Origin: Clostridia bacterium
Lineage (GTDB): Bacteria > Bacillota > Clostridia > Christensenellales > Aristaeellaceae
Assembly: GCA_017470145.1 (NCBI GenBank)
Contig: JAFUFB010000022.1
Coordinates: 1 to 64,000, forward strand
DNA: 64,000 bases
Reading direction: 5' to 3'
Below the pieces are notes generated by a model. It searched no databases, was not told the origin of the DNA, and was given only the letters and a program-made list of their open reading frames with translations. Both the position numbers and the translations under genes were made by a program. Below, one piece after another: positions 32,419-39,868 of this stretch; the first letter of the stretch is position 1, and each line of letters opens with the position of its first letter.

Positions 32419-32612
32419 TCTTCCTCCGTTGCGTTTTTCTCTTCGTCCTCTTCCAAATAGTGTGCCGCCATCAGCATCAGATCCTGCTTGCAGGGCTTCC
32501 CCCAGTCCGGCCCGTCCTCCGGGCACTCGAAACAAAGCATCCGCTCCTCATTCGTGCAGCATCGAATCCCATAAATAACCTGTTCCCGCGTCAGCATCCC
32601 CGTCTTTTTCAA
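32415..32612 (-). CDS. Small Cys-rich phage protein (65 aa)
   Basis: A 65-residue protein with a GIRCCTNEERMLCFECPED cluster and an acidic tail. It overlaps the upstream methyltransferase-like gene by 65 bp in another frame and is coupled to the next gene. Function unknown. Confidence 0.65.
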   Translation of the reverse strand: MKKTGMLTREQVIYGIRCCTNEERMLCFECPEDGPDWGKPCKQDLMLMAAHYLEEDEEKNATEEE

Positions 32613-33333
32613 TCCCTACGTTTTTCTCGCAAGTCTCCCGGTCGATAATGTACATGGCGATGAATCTCCTGGCGTATTGCCAGTGCATCATGCTCCGCGA
32701 TACTTTCCGGTTCCGTGCAATCCCCAATCTTTCCGCGTGTTTAATCGTCCCTTGATCAACCGGTATTAACGCCTCGAAAATCACATTGCTCTCCGGCTTG
32801 CAATTCACAAACCAGTATTGCGTCGCCTTCTTGTAGTAATCCCCGTTGACCCGCCGGTCTGGGTCAATCACCTTTGGCCGGATAGGAAAGTACATCGTCA
32901 GATAGTGAGGTTGGCTCCTGGGGTTCTCAACAACCATCCTCCACCCCCCCCGAAGGCAGACCATGAATAGCTTGCAGATCCGCATATACATGTCATGCAG
33001 CTCCTGGTGAAGCGTCATCGCGTTTTCCAGCTTCCACTCCGCCGTCCGTGTTCCCATTCCATGCCGTTCACTCCGGAAAGATAACATTATTTGCGTCTCG
33101 AACCTGGTGCAAGGGAAGAAGGCCATTACCAGATCCTCTTTCCCAATCCCGTCAAATAGGCTCTCCCGTCCGTCATACGCCCGGTCAATCTCGTCGAACA
33201 GATCCACCTTGCGATCCGTCTCCCCGAAATCGTCCAGAATGTCGTAATCCTCCGCCGGGATCCCCATCTTCCGAAATTCCCGTTTGAAAGTCCCCGACTG
33301 TTCAAAAAGGCAATGCACCTTCGCAATGTTATT
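32548..33333 (-). CDS. C5-cytosine methyltransferase-like phage protein
   Basis: The start at 33333 (261 residues) avoids an implausible upstream extension that runs through the regulator gene. HCLFEQSGTFK resembles the first SAM-loop of C5-methyltransferases. MAFFPCTRFE holds a Pro-Cys in the place of the catalytic PCQ loop, and VVENPRSQPHY resembles the ENV motif. It is shorter than full methyltransferases, so the target-recognition domain is small or absent. It could modify phage DNA against restriction or be a non-catalytic relative. First gene of the lytic transcript after the Cro-like gene. Confidence 0.65.
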   Translation of the reverse strand, partial: NNIAKVHCLFEQSGTFKREFRKMGIPAEDYDILDDFGETDRKVDLFDEIDRAYDGRESLFDGIGKEDLVMAFFPCTRFETQIMLSFRSERHGMGTRTAEWKLENAMTLHQELHDMYMRICKLFMVCLRGGWRMVVENPRSQPHYLTMYFPIRPKVIDPDRRVNGDYYKKATQYWFVNCKPESNVIFEALIPVDQGTIKHAERLGIARNRKVSRSMMHWQYARRFIAMYIIDRETCEKNVGIEKDGDADAGTGYLWDSMLHE

Positions 33334-33574
33334 CATCTTTCTGGGCCCTCCGGCTGTTGCCTTTCGTGTAGAAGAGCGTCCAATCGAAGCCCAAAGTTTT
33401 GCCGAGCTTTTGGGCCACCCCCACGGAAGGCCGCCGCTTTCCATTCTCTATGTTTGTATAAGCGGCTCTGGAAATTCCGGCGGCTTTTGATACTTCCTCT
33501 TGACTCTTCCCCGCCTTCGTCCTGATTCTTCTTAAATCCGTCTCTTTCACCGCCCTTCTGTTTCGATGTGACAC
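33329..33574 (-). CDS. Cro-like XRE-family regulator
   Basis: The 81-residue protein is almost only a helix-turn-helix (TKAGKSQEEVSKAAGISRAAYTNIENGKRRPS) of the XRE/Cro family. It is transcribed leftwards from a strong promoter, opposite to the CI-like repressor, so it should act as the lytic switch protein. It overlaps the next gene by 5 bp. Confidence 0.85.
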   Translation of the reverse strand: MSHRNRRAVKETDLRRIRTKAGKSQEEVSKAAGISRAAYTNIENGKRRPSVGVAQKLGKTLGFDWTLFYTKGNSRRAQKDE

Positions 33575-33576
33575 AT

Positions 33577-33605
33577 ATAATAGTTTCAGAACGACACTTT
33601 GTCAA
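33577..33605 (-). promoter_or_regulatory. Leftward early (lytic) promoter
   Basis: On the minus strand TTGACA (33600-33605), a 17-base spacer and TATTAT (33577-33582) make a near-consensus sigma-A promoter. It starts only 3 bp before the Cro-like gene's start codon, so the transcript may be leaderless or start with a very short leader. A GTTTC half-site of the likely repressor operator lies in the spacer. Confidence 0.8.
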
Positions 33606-33647
33606 CCCCTTTTCCGAAAAAATGTTTCTTTTTGACACATTTGTTGT

Positions 33648-33672
33648 ATGTTTCACTGTGAAACATTATAAT
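33648..33672 (+). promoter_or_regulatory. Repressor operator palindrome and rightward -10 box
   Basis: ATGTTTCACTGTGAAACAT (33648-33666) is a near-perfect palindrome around one base. TATAAT (33667-33672) follows immediately, and the repressor gene starts 21 bp later. The palindrome is in the spacer of the rightward promoter, the expected place for autoregulation. GTTTC half-sites recur in the leftward promoter. Confidence 0.75.
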
Positions 33673-33692
33673 GTTGTCCGAGGTGAAGCAAA

Positions 33693-34052
33693 GTGTTGTG
33701 TTTAAAGGAAATTCGCCAACGGCAACACAGGACGCAAGCGGAAGTAGCGTCTTTTCTTAACATTGCCCGTGCCTCTTATACGAATCTCGAAAACGAGCGC
33801 AGAGACCTTGATACGGATACAATTCTCGCGCTTGCCGACTTTTTTAACGTGAGTATTGATGAAATTTTCGGGAGAAAAGTAGAAACAAAGAAAGAACATT
33901 TTTCCAAAGATGAAATCCAGTTGTTGGAGTGGTATCGTTCTCTCAATTCAAAAGGGCGCGACCTGGTTAGGCAAACGGCGTACACGGCCTATGCTTCGGA
34001 AATATATAAAAACGACGGAGACGCTTCCGGTGTGGCTGGTAAAGTGATATAA
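33693..34052 (+). CDS. CI-like XRE-family prophage repressor
   Basis: The 119-residue protein has an N-terminal XRE helix-turn-helix (RTQAEVASFLNIARASYTNLENERR) and a short helical C-terminal part for dimerisation. No LexA-like self-cleavage domain is present, so induction must work another way. GTG start at 33693 with AGGTG upstream. It faces away from the lytic operon and should keep the prophage silent. Confidence 0.85.
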   Translation: MLCLKEIRQRQHRTQAEVASFLNIARASYTNLENERRDLDTDTILALADFFNVSIDEIFGRKVETKKEHFSKDEIQLLEWYRSLNSKGRDLVRQTAYTAYASEIYKNDGDASGVAGKVI

Positions 34053-34085
34053 ACATTGTCGAAGAAATCGAGAGGAGCAATTGTA

Positions 34086-34679
34086 ATGAGAAAGATAGCA
34101 GTGATGCTATGCGCGATTGTAATGACCATTCTGTCCGTTTTTGCAACCGCCAGTGCAGGAGGCTTGGAATATCGCCTTAACGAAATCAAGAAAGACAATG
34201 GAGCATTGGAAAAGACGAGTAATTCTGCTGATTTGCCCCTTGCCAGTACGAAAGATTTTGTCTACGATTTCAACTTCTATGGTGCCTTCATGGGTAATGG
34301 CCATGAACTATCCATCGAAAACACGTCAGATTTTGAAAAGTTGAACCACCGTCTTCTTTTCAAGACGATTTTTAACGATTGTGAAATCTTGTCCCTGTGG
34401 TTAACGGAAGACGCAAAACAGGTTTTGAGTGTAAGCTGCACATGGGCAAGTAGCGTGCGGAATTCAGATAAATACTTAGAGGATTTTCTCTGGCTTCTTT
34501 CGGAAGCGTTTTTGGCTTCCGGGGCGGAAGCCAACTCGCTCTCGGATCTGTACGCTAAAATCGGTGAGGCAAACGCATTTAATGTGGGCAGCAAGGGAGA
34601 AATGACAATCGGCGGGGTCTCTTTAAGCTATGAGACCACTTCGTACTCTGGCACTTCGTTCAAAATGGAGCACAAATGA
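34086..34679 (+). CDS. Predicted exported protein of lysogeny region
   Basis: The start at 34086 has AGGAG eight bases upstream. Residues 1-24 are a clear signal peptide (MRKIAVMLCAIVMTILSV followed by FATASA). The mature part (about 173 residues) has no recognised domain. The gene follows the repressor in the same direction, so it is likely expressed in the lysogen. The neighbour at 34719 is also exported. A role in host-cell change or exclusion of other phages is inferred from this placement. Confidence 0.75.
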   Translation: MRKIAVMLCAIVMTILSVFATASAGGLEYRLNEIKKDNGALEKTSNSADLPLASTKDFVYDFNFYGAFMGNGHELSIENTSDFEKLNHRLLFKTIFNDCEILSLWLTEDAKQVLSVSCTWASSVRNSDKYLEDFLWLLSEAFLASGAEANSLSDLYAKIGEANAFNVGSKGEMTIGGVSLSYETTSYSGTSFKMEHK

Positions 34680-34718
34680 TAGGGTCATCTTACCGCAAGT
34701 CCTAAAGGAGGAAATGCC

Positions 34719-35402
34719 ATGCAAGTAAAAGCCACGAAAAGAGTCGTTACAATCATCTGTCTAATTGTAATTACAATTTCCATACTTCCTTGCAGCGTTT
34801 TCGCGGAAGCAACGCGAAAGATTGACACGTTTGAGTATTTGACGGTGTATGGAAAACGATGCATGAAATACATTATCGATCAGGAACTTGATCAAAAGTT
34901 TCTTGTGGGCCCTTCGCTTGTCTATCCATCATTTGCGGATGGTGAAATCGAAGTTGACACGTTCGCAGGTCATCTTACGTTGGGCGCATCTGATTTTATG
35001 ATTAACGAGGTTTCTTTGCCGTTCTACAACGCAGCCTTTTCCGAAAAGAGCTTCGAGGGAGCCATACTCCAATGCATCGTCGCAATATCCGCGCTGGAAT
35101 ACGAGGATAGAAGCGAAAGCATTATGGAATTCCAAGCAAAGTTTGATTCAAGCAAGCCCGCAAGTGCCTTAGAAGCAGCCGGAAGCGTAATGGAAGAAAT
35201 GATCGATGTGATGAATGACCCTGATTTCTTGGAAAATAACCTTGAATTCACCATCGCCGAGAGCGGTTCTGCTTTAGGGAAACGAATGTTGATATACAGC
35301 GGGAACTATGATTATTATCTGGCACCCTATGCAAAGGTAGGGGAAGAAGAGGAAACCGTTGTGATTTATCTTGAGGCGGTGGCAAGGCAGGAAGTCGAAT
35401 AA
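34719..35402 (+). CDS. Second predicted exported protein of lysogeny region
   Basis: AAGGAGG precedes the ATG at 34719. Residues about 1-29 form a signal peptide (VVTIICLIVITISILPCSVFA ends the hydrophobic part; core ICLIVITISILP). The 198-residue mature part is acidic and helical and has no known family. Like the gene upstream it is less GC-rich than the phage structural genes and lies between repressor and integrase, the usual place for lysogenic conversion cargo. Confidence 0.75.
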   Translation: MQVKATKRVVTIICLIVITISILPCSVFAEATRKIDTFEYLTVYGKRCMKYIIDQELDQKFLVGPSLVYPSFADGEIEVDTFAGHLTLGASDFMINEVSLPFYNAAFSEKSFEGAILQCIVAISALEYEDRSESIMEFQAKFDSSKPASALEAAGSVMEEMIDVMNDPDFLENNLEFTIAESGSALGKRMLIYSGNYDYYLAPYAKVGEEEETVVIYLEAVARQEVE

Positions 35403-35434
35403 AAAACCGCCGGGTGTGCTACTCACCCAGCGGC
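35402..35434 (-). terminator. Hairpin with T-run on the minus strand
   Basis: CCGCCGGGTG and CACCCAGCGG form a stem, and on the minus strand it is followed by six T. It starts at the stop of the exported-protein gene and would stop leftward transcripts from the integrase side. It may also act as a 3' stem for the rightward mRNA. Confidence 0.65.
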
Positions 35435-35535
35435 GACGCAAGAACTACCAACACCGATTTTGAAGGAAAATCTTGCATCCCGCATTATATCACGCCCGGA
35501 CCCGTCACGCAACCCCGCCTGCGTCTATTCGTCGG

Positions 35536-35640
35536 AATGTCAGTAAATGTCAGTAAATGTCAGTAAAAATCCGATGATATTAGCAAATATCGCTAAATCC
35601 TTCTAAATACCACCAAATCCCGCCAAATACCGCCAAATCC
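35536..35640. repeat. Two 10-bp-phased repeat arrays before the integrase
   Basis: AATGTCAGTA is repeated three times without change (35536-35565). About 15 bp further, six loose 10-bp units of the type CCGCCAAATA run to about 35640 and end just before the integrase ribosome binding site. Ten-bp phasing puts each unit on the same face of the helix. They are candidates for arm-type binding sites of the recombinase or for its autoregulation. Confidence 0.75.
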
Positions 35641-35659
35641 AAAGAAAGGAGGCCGCCGG

Positions 35660-36823
35660 ATGCTCTGTCCCCGCTGCAATCGCGAAATCCCGGATGACGC
35701 ATTGCTTTGCTGTTATTGCGCCCGATCCATCACCCGCCAACCCAGGGCCAGCCGTAAATTGCCAAATGGCACCGGCACCGTCTTTCAGCGAAAGGGGCAA
35801 ACCACCTGGACGGCGCAAATCACAGATCCCGACGGCTGGTTCATCGACGAAGATGGGAAGCGTTACCGGCGATATAAAACCAAGGGAGGCTTTAAGAAAA
35901 AGACGGATGCTCTAAAATATCTTGAGCAGCTTCGTCAGGAAGCGAAAGAGAAAACCGCTCCTCCGCTTCAGGCATACTGGAAGCTTTATTCCTCCGGCGA
36001 AATGGACAAGCTGTCCGGGAGCAAACAAACCGCCTACAAAATCGCCTGGGGGAAGCTTTCCAGCATTGCCACCCGTCGCGTGGATCTATTAACCGTCGCC
36101 GATCTTCGCTCCGTGGTAGAGGAAAACGCACCCACATTTTATCCGGCGCGTGACATGAAGGTGCTTCTATCCCACCTGTTTACCCTCGCCGCAGCGGACG
36201 GCTTCGCAAACAAAGACCTTCCGTCCTTCATCAACCTCCCGGAGAAGAACGAAACCGCCCGGGAAGCCTTCACAGAACAGGAACAAGCCGCCCTCTGGCG
36301 GTGCTATGAATCCGGCTATGCTGACGCGGGAATCCCGCTCATCATGATTTATACAGGCATGATGACAGGGGAAATGGCAAGGCTGGAAGGCTCCATGGTC
36401 AACTTCGATAGTAACACCATCATCGGTGTCGGTTTGAAAACCAAAGTCCGCAAAGAGTCCCCGGTGTACTTCCCAGACGACATCAAGCCCGTCCTGGCGG
36501 AACTGATCGGGGAGAACACTGGCCGAATCTTCACCCGTCACAAGGAAGAAATCTATGACCGCTATTACGCTGCCCTGGAAAAGGCAGGAGTCCGCAAACT
36601 ATCGCCCTATTCCTGCCGCCATACCACCGCCACGCGCCTTGCCGTGACAAACGTCATCGCGCCACAGACGGTGCAGAAAATCATGCGCTGGTCGTCAACC
36701 AAGATGCTTGACCGCTATGCGCACCCAGATAACGCGGATGCCCTCGCCGCCATCCAGACGTTAAATGCAAAGCAGGGTGAAAACCCAGCACCCAGCGGCG
36801 AGAAAAGCAGCCAGCAAGCCTAA
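35660..36823 (+). CDS. Tyrosine recombinase integrase with N-terminal zinc ribbon
   Basis: The 387-residue protein starts with a zinc ribbon (CPRCNREIPDDALLCCYC, residues about 3-20). Then come an AP2-like DNA-binding segment (about 35-90), a SAM-like core-binding domain, and the catalytic domain (about 200-370). Visible catalytic elements are KTKVRKE (Lys), SCRHTTATRL (Arg and adjacent His) and DRYAHP (Tyr nucleophile). Two canonical residues differ: the first Arg motif reads TGMMTGEM, and the second His is Trp in MRWSS. This looks like a known Clostridia subfamily variant. It lies beside the tRNA-Ser attachment site. Confidence 0.9.
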   Translation: MLCPRCNREIPDDALLCCYCARSITRQPRASRKLPNGTGTVFQRKGQTTWTAQITDPDGWFIDEDGKRYRRYKTKGGFKKKTDALKYLEQLRQEAKEKTAPPLQAYWKLYSSGEMDKLSGSKQTAYKIAWGKLSSIATRRVDLLTVADLRSVVEENAPTFYPARDMKVLLSHLFTLAAADGFANKDLPSFINLPEKNETAREAFTEQEQAALWRCYESGYADAGIPLIMIYTGMMTGEMARLEGSMVNFDSNTIIGVGLKTKVRKESPVYFPDDIKPVLAELIGENTGRIFTRHKEEIYDRYYAALEKAGVRKLSPYSCRHTTATRLAVTNVIAPQTVQKIMRWSSTKMLDRYAHPDNADALAAIQTLNAKQGENPAPSGEKSSQQA

Positions 36824-36944
36824 ATCTGCATGGCAAATGAACGACTAATGGAGGCAAGAAGAGAACTTAGTCAAGCAGCCCGTATGACGAATCAATGACT
36901 GACGTGAGAGCTAAAAGCTTTGTAGCTCAATGTGGGGCCATGCC

Positions 36945-37000
36945 CTGCTAAGGGAGTAGTGCGGGTGACCGCAGCCCGGGTTCAAATCCCGGCTTCTCCG
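36945..37000 (+). tRNA. 3' part of tRNA-Ser(GCU): right attachment site
   Basis: From the anticodon loop CTGCTAA (anticodon GCT at 36947-36949) onwards the sequence fits a tRNA-Ser: a long variable arm (GTGCGGGTGACCGCAG), the T-arm CCGGGTTCAAATCCCGG and the acceptor strand CTTCTCC-G. The 5' half is wrong: no GGAGAAG acceptor strand or Ser D-arm precedes it, and only 3 of 5 anticodon-stem pairs form. The best reading is a tRNA cut by prophage integration; the 5' half should lie at the left prophage end. Confidence 0.75.
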
Positions 37001-37006
37001 CATATA

Positions 37007-37039
37007 CCTCGGAAGATCAACACTTCCGGGGTTTTCTTT
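37007..37039 (+). terminator. Terminator after tRNA-Ser
   Basis: CCTCGGAAG pairs with CTTCCGGGG (one wobble) across a 7-base loop, followed by TTTTCTTT. It would end the tRNA transcript and is host DNA just beyond the prophage. Confidence 0.8.
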
Positions 37040-37101
37040 ATTCTTTCTCAGTATCTCTCAGTATCAGCGATTCTCTCTCTACTACCGAGTCTACTACCGA
37101 G

Positions 37102-37225
37102 TTATTTCTTCAGGCTGTCCACCGCAGCGAGGGCATCGGATGTCTCCGGGTGAGCGTAACGATCCAGCATCTTGGCTGTGGACCAGCACATGACTTTCCT
37201 GACGGTCTGCGGGGCTATCCAGAAC
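37102..37225 (-). pseudogene. Remnant of a second tyrosine integrase (C-terminus)
   Basis: The last about 40 codons before the stop at 37102 (minus strand) read IAPQTVRKVMCWSTAKMLDRYAHPETSDALAA, which aligns with the end of the prophage integrase (IAPQTVQKIMRWSSTKMLDRYAHP). The nucleophile Tyr is kept, but the rest of the gene is gone. It points toward the tRNA from the host side, so an older element with the same type of recombinase probably used this site. Confidence 0.8.
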
Positions 37226-37255
37226 AACTTGACACGATCAACAACGTTTTTGAAG

Positions 37256-37284
37256 TTGACAGCCGGGGCTGGGGAAAATAAAAT
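37256..37284 (+). promoter_or_regulatory. Sigma-A promoter, twin of the one at 42027
   Basis: TTGACA (37256-37261), 17 bases, TAAAAT (37279-37284). The spacer is G-rich, and the stretch continues ATGGAAAT..TTTGAAGAGG, almost as at 42027. It drives the flavin reductase gene 108 bp downstream. Confidence 0.8.
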
Positions 37285-37391
37285 GGAAATTGTTTGAAGA
37301 GGGGGCCAAGACCGGTCGCGACGTGAAGGTACGCTGCGATGAAAAGGGGGCTTGTTCCTGGAAGACCATGAATGAAGGAGAAGTATCAAAA

Positions 37392-38018
37392 ATGGCAAAG
37401 GTATTGTTGCTCAATGGCAGCCCCCATCCCCATGGATGCACGGGGACAGCGCTGGCGGAGATGATCTCCGTGTTCGAAGCCGAAGGCGTGGAGACGGAGC
37501 TGATTCATGTAGGCAAGCAGGATATTCGGGGCTGCATCGGCTGCGGTACCTGCGGGAAGAAGGGCAAGTGCGTCTTTGATGACCTGGTGAACGAAGTGGC
37601 GCCGAAGCTGGAGGTCGCAGATGGCCTGGTGGTCGGCAGTCCGGTGTATTACTCCTCCCCCAATGGGACGATCCTTTCCTTCCTGGATCGGCTGTTTTAT
37701 TCCACCAGCTTTTCCAAGCACATGAAGGTAGGGGCGGCGGTGGTCAGCGCCCGGCGGGGCGGAAACACTGCATCCTTTGACGTGTTGAACAAGTATTTTA
37801 CCATCTCCGGGATGCCCGTGGCCTCCAGCACCTATTGGAACCAGGTGCACGGTTTCACGGCGGAGGATGTCCGGAAGGATCTGGAGGGCCTGCAGACCAT
37901 GCGCAACCTGGCGCGGAACATGGTGTTCCTCATGCGCGCCATCGAAGAGGCGAAGCAGAAGTACGGACTGCCCCAGGTGGAGCATGAATCCTTCACCAGC
38001 TTCCCGGACGGAAAATAA
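37392..38018 (+). CDS. NAD(P)H-dependent flavodoxin-fold oxidoreductase with Cys cluster
   Basis: The start at 37392 has AAGGAG upstream; in-frame codons before it belong to the leader. The 208-residue protein begins with the FMN-binding loop LLLNGSPHPHGCTG and continues with CIGCGTCGKKGKC (residues about 47-59), a Cys cluster typical of iron-sulfur flavoproteins or redox-active flavin reductases. GSPVYYSSPNG is the second FMN loop. It probably reduces flavins or quinones in the cytosol. It is monocistronic behind a strong promoter. Confidence 0.85.
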   Translation: MAKVLLLNGSPHPHGCTGTALAEMISVFEAEGVETELIHVGKQDIRGCIGCGTCGKKGKCVFDDLVNEVAPKLEVADGLVVGSPVYYSSPNGTILSFLDRLFYSTSFSKHMKVGAAVVSARRGGNTASFDVLNKYFTISGMPVASSTYWNQVHGFTAEDVRKDLEGLQTMRNLARNMVFLMRAIEEAKQKYGLPQVEHESFTSFPDGK

Positions 38019-38156
38019 AAGGAAAAGACCCCTGGGGAAGATGGAGCTATTCCGAGGGGCTGCCATCATCTGCCATGAAGGCCGCCCTTCGCCTCCCTGC
38101 GGGGAGGCTCCATCCACGCTTCCAGATACCAAGAAAACAGAAGGGATACAGCTTTC

Positions 38157-39026
38157 ATGTATCACGCATTTATTGTGAACCCCACGGCGGGGTCCGGCTT
38201 CGCGCTGCAGACCATGCAGCGGTTGGAGGAGATCCTGCGCCAGCGAAGCCTGGCCTATCGGGTTTTCTCCACGGAATATCCTGGCCACGCGACAGAGCTG
38301 GCGAAACAGCTGGCCCAGGATCCAGAAGCGCTGGAGGTGATTTCCGTGGGCGGGGATGGCACCGCCTTCGAAACCGCCAGCGGCCTGGCAGGGACGGAGA
38401 AGCCTATGGGGATTATTCCCGCAGGGACGGGGAATGATTTCATCAAGAGCGCAGGCATCCCGAAGGACCCGGAGCAGGCCCTGGAAACCATCCTGAAGGG
38501 CAAACCTGTCTCTGTGGATATGGGCCGACGCAACGAGGGGAGCTTCCTGAACGTCTGCGGAACGGGCTTCGATGTGACGGTGCTGGATTACGCGGAAAAG
38601 CTGAAGCAGAAATATCGGGGGCTGCTGCCCTATTTCCTGGGGCTTTTGCAGGCCATCGCCCATTACAAGCCGGTGCACCTGAAAATTCAGGCGGAAGGCC
38701 TGGAGGAGGAAGGGGATTATCTCATCTGCGCCATCGCCAATGGCCGATACATCGGCGGAGGCATTCCCATCTGTCCTGCGGCGGAGATCACGGATCAAAA
38801 GCTGGATCTGGTGCTGGTAAAGAATGTGCCCCGGCGGCGGATCCCCCTGTATTTGCCCGGGCTGATGATGGGCAAGGTGCTGAATTTCCGCATCACCCGG
38901 CATTATCGGGTGGACTGGATCTCCTTCCAGGGGAAGGGACTGCGGGTGAACGTGGATGGGGAAATCCTCCCCCTGGATCGGGTGGATTTCCCCATCCGGC
39001 CGGGAACGCTGCGGCTGATGATATAA
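38157..39026 (+). CDS. Diacylglycerol / lipid kinase family protein (YegS/DagK-like)
   Basis: The 289-residue protein has the kinase signature VSVGGDGTAFETASG (about residues 63-77) and the start motif FIVNPTAGSG. The later IIPAGTGNDFIKSAG completes the nucleotide site. These enzymes phosphorylate diacylglycerol or related lipids for membrane lipid recycling. Length equals the family norm. The gene stands alone, with a GC-rich hairpin in the 138-bp space before it. Confidence 0.9.
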   Translation: MYHAFIVNPTAGSGFALQTMQRLEEILRQRSLAYRVFSTEYPGHATELAKQLAQDPEALEVISVGGDGTAFETASGLAGTEKPMGIIPAGTGNDFIKSAGIPKDPEQALETILKGKPVSVDMGRRNEGSFLNVCGTGFDVTVLDYAEKLKQKYRGLLPYFLGLLQAIAHYKPVHLKIQAEGLEEEGDYLICAIANGRYIGGGIPICPAAEITDQKLDLVLVKNVPRRRIPLYLPGLMMGKVLNFRITRHYRVDWISFQGKGLRVNVDGEILPLDRVDFPIRPGTLRLMI

Positions 39027-39084
39027 AAAGCTAATGTGCCGGAAGGCACGCTGATTTGTGATTGATTGAGGAGGAGAAGGAAGC

Positions 39085-39846
39085 ATGGAGGGAACCATTC
39101 TGGAGCAGCTATCGTCAGGACCAATTTATCTGATCTGCGGAGGCATCATCGCCTTTGTGGCGTTGGTATGCGTGGTCTTTCTCGTGCGGGCCTGGCGGGC
39201 CGGGCTGGCCATCGGTATGGATCGGGCCAAGATGAAGCGGGCGGTGGCGGCATCCGCCTCCTTTTCCGCCCTGCCCAGCGTGGGCATTCTGCTTGGCGTC
39301 ATCGCCCTGAGCGGCTCCCTGGGGGTGCCATGGCCCTGGCTCCGGCTCAGCGTCATCGGCGCCCTGCATTATGAAACCCAGGTGGCGGCCGCGGCGGCGG
39401 AATCCGTGGGCTTGCCGGAACTCAGCGGCAGCGCCATGACGGCCCAGGCCTTCGCCACCATCGCCCTGCTGATGAGCGTATGCATCATGTGGGGGATGAT
39501 TCTGTCCGCGCTGTTCAACAAACGATATCTGCACCGGCTCCATGGCCAGGGAGAGAAAAAGGCCGGGGAGAAGAAGGCCGGCGGCTTCGGGGATATTGCC
39601 ATGAGCGCCATGTTCATCGGCATGGTCAGCGCTTATCTGGGCAGCTATTTGGGAGATTTTATTTCCGGGGCGGGAAAATTCACCTTCCAGGGCAGCTGGA
39701 CGCCCATCGCGGTGGCCCTGGTTTCGGCCCTGGTGATGGCCCTGCTGACCTGGCTCAGCGAGAAGAAGAACATGCAATGGCTGGATAATTTCTCCATCGC
39801 CGCCAGCATGCTGGTGGGGATGATGGCCGCGGTGGCCCTGGGATGA
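39085..39846 (+). CDS. DUF5058 family membrane protein
   Basis: The 253-residue protein has about six membrane segments (IYLICGGIIAFVALVCVVFLV is the first; others near 60, 120, 165 and at the end). Pattern and length fit DUF5058, a family of Clostridia membrane proteins. Substrate and function are unknown. AGGAGGAG precedes the start. It lies 22 bp before another membrane protein gene and an M20 peptidase gene, so the three likely act together, perhaps in peptide or amino acid uptake. Confidence 0.82.
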   Translation: MEGTILEQLSSGPIYLICGGIIAFVALVCVVFLVRAWRAGLAIGMDRAKMKRAVAASASFSALPSVGILLGVIALSGSLGVPWPWLRLSVIGALHYETQVAAAAAESVGLPELSGSAMTAQAFATIALLMSVCIMWGMILSALFNKRYLHRLHGQGEKKAGEKKAGGFGDIAMSAMFIGMVSAYLGSYLGDFISGAGKFTFQGSWTPIAVALVSALVMALLTWLSEKKNMQWLDNFSIAASMLVGMMAAVALG

Positions 39847-39868
39847 GAAGGGAAGGGAGGAAAAGCAA

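Noticed and set aside
36917-37000. An intact tRNA beginning at the TGTAGCTCAATG stretch
   Set aside because: The D-arm-like words are there, but no 5' acceptor strand matches CTTCTCC and the anticodon stem is broken. A tRNA truncated by integration explains it better.
37386-39098. A 570-codon open frame on the minus strand across the flavin reductase and lipid kinase genes
   Set aside because: It is the shadow of two well-recognised plus-strand genes; GC-rich codon bias leaves the antisense frame open. Its protein has no family pattern.
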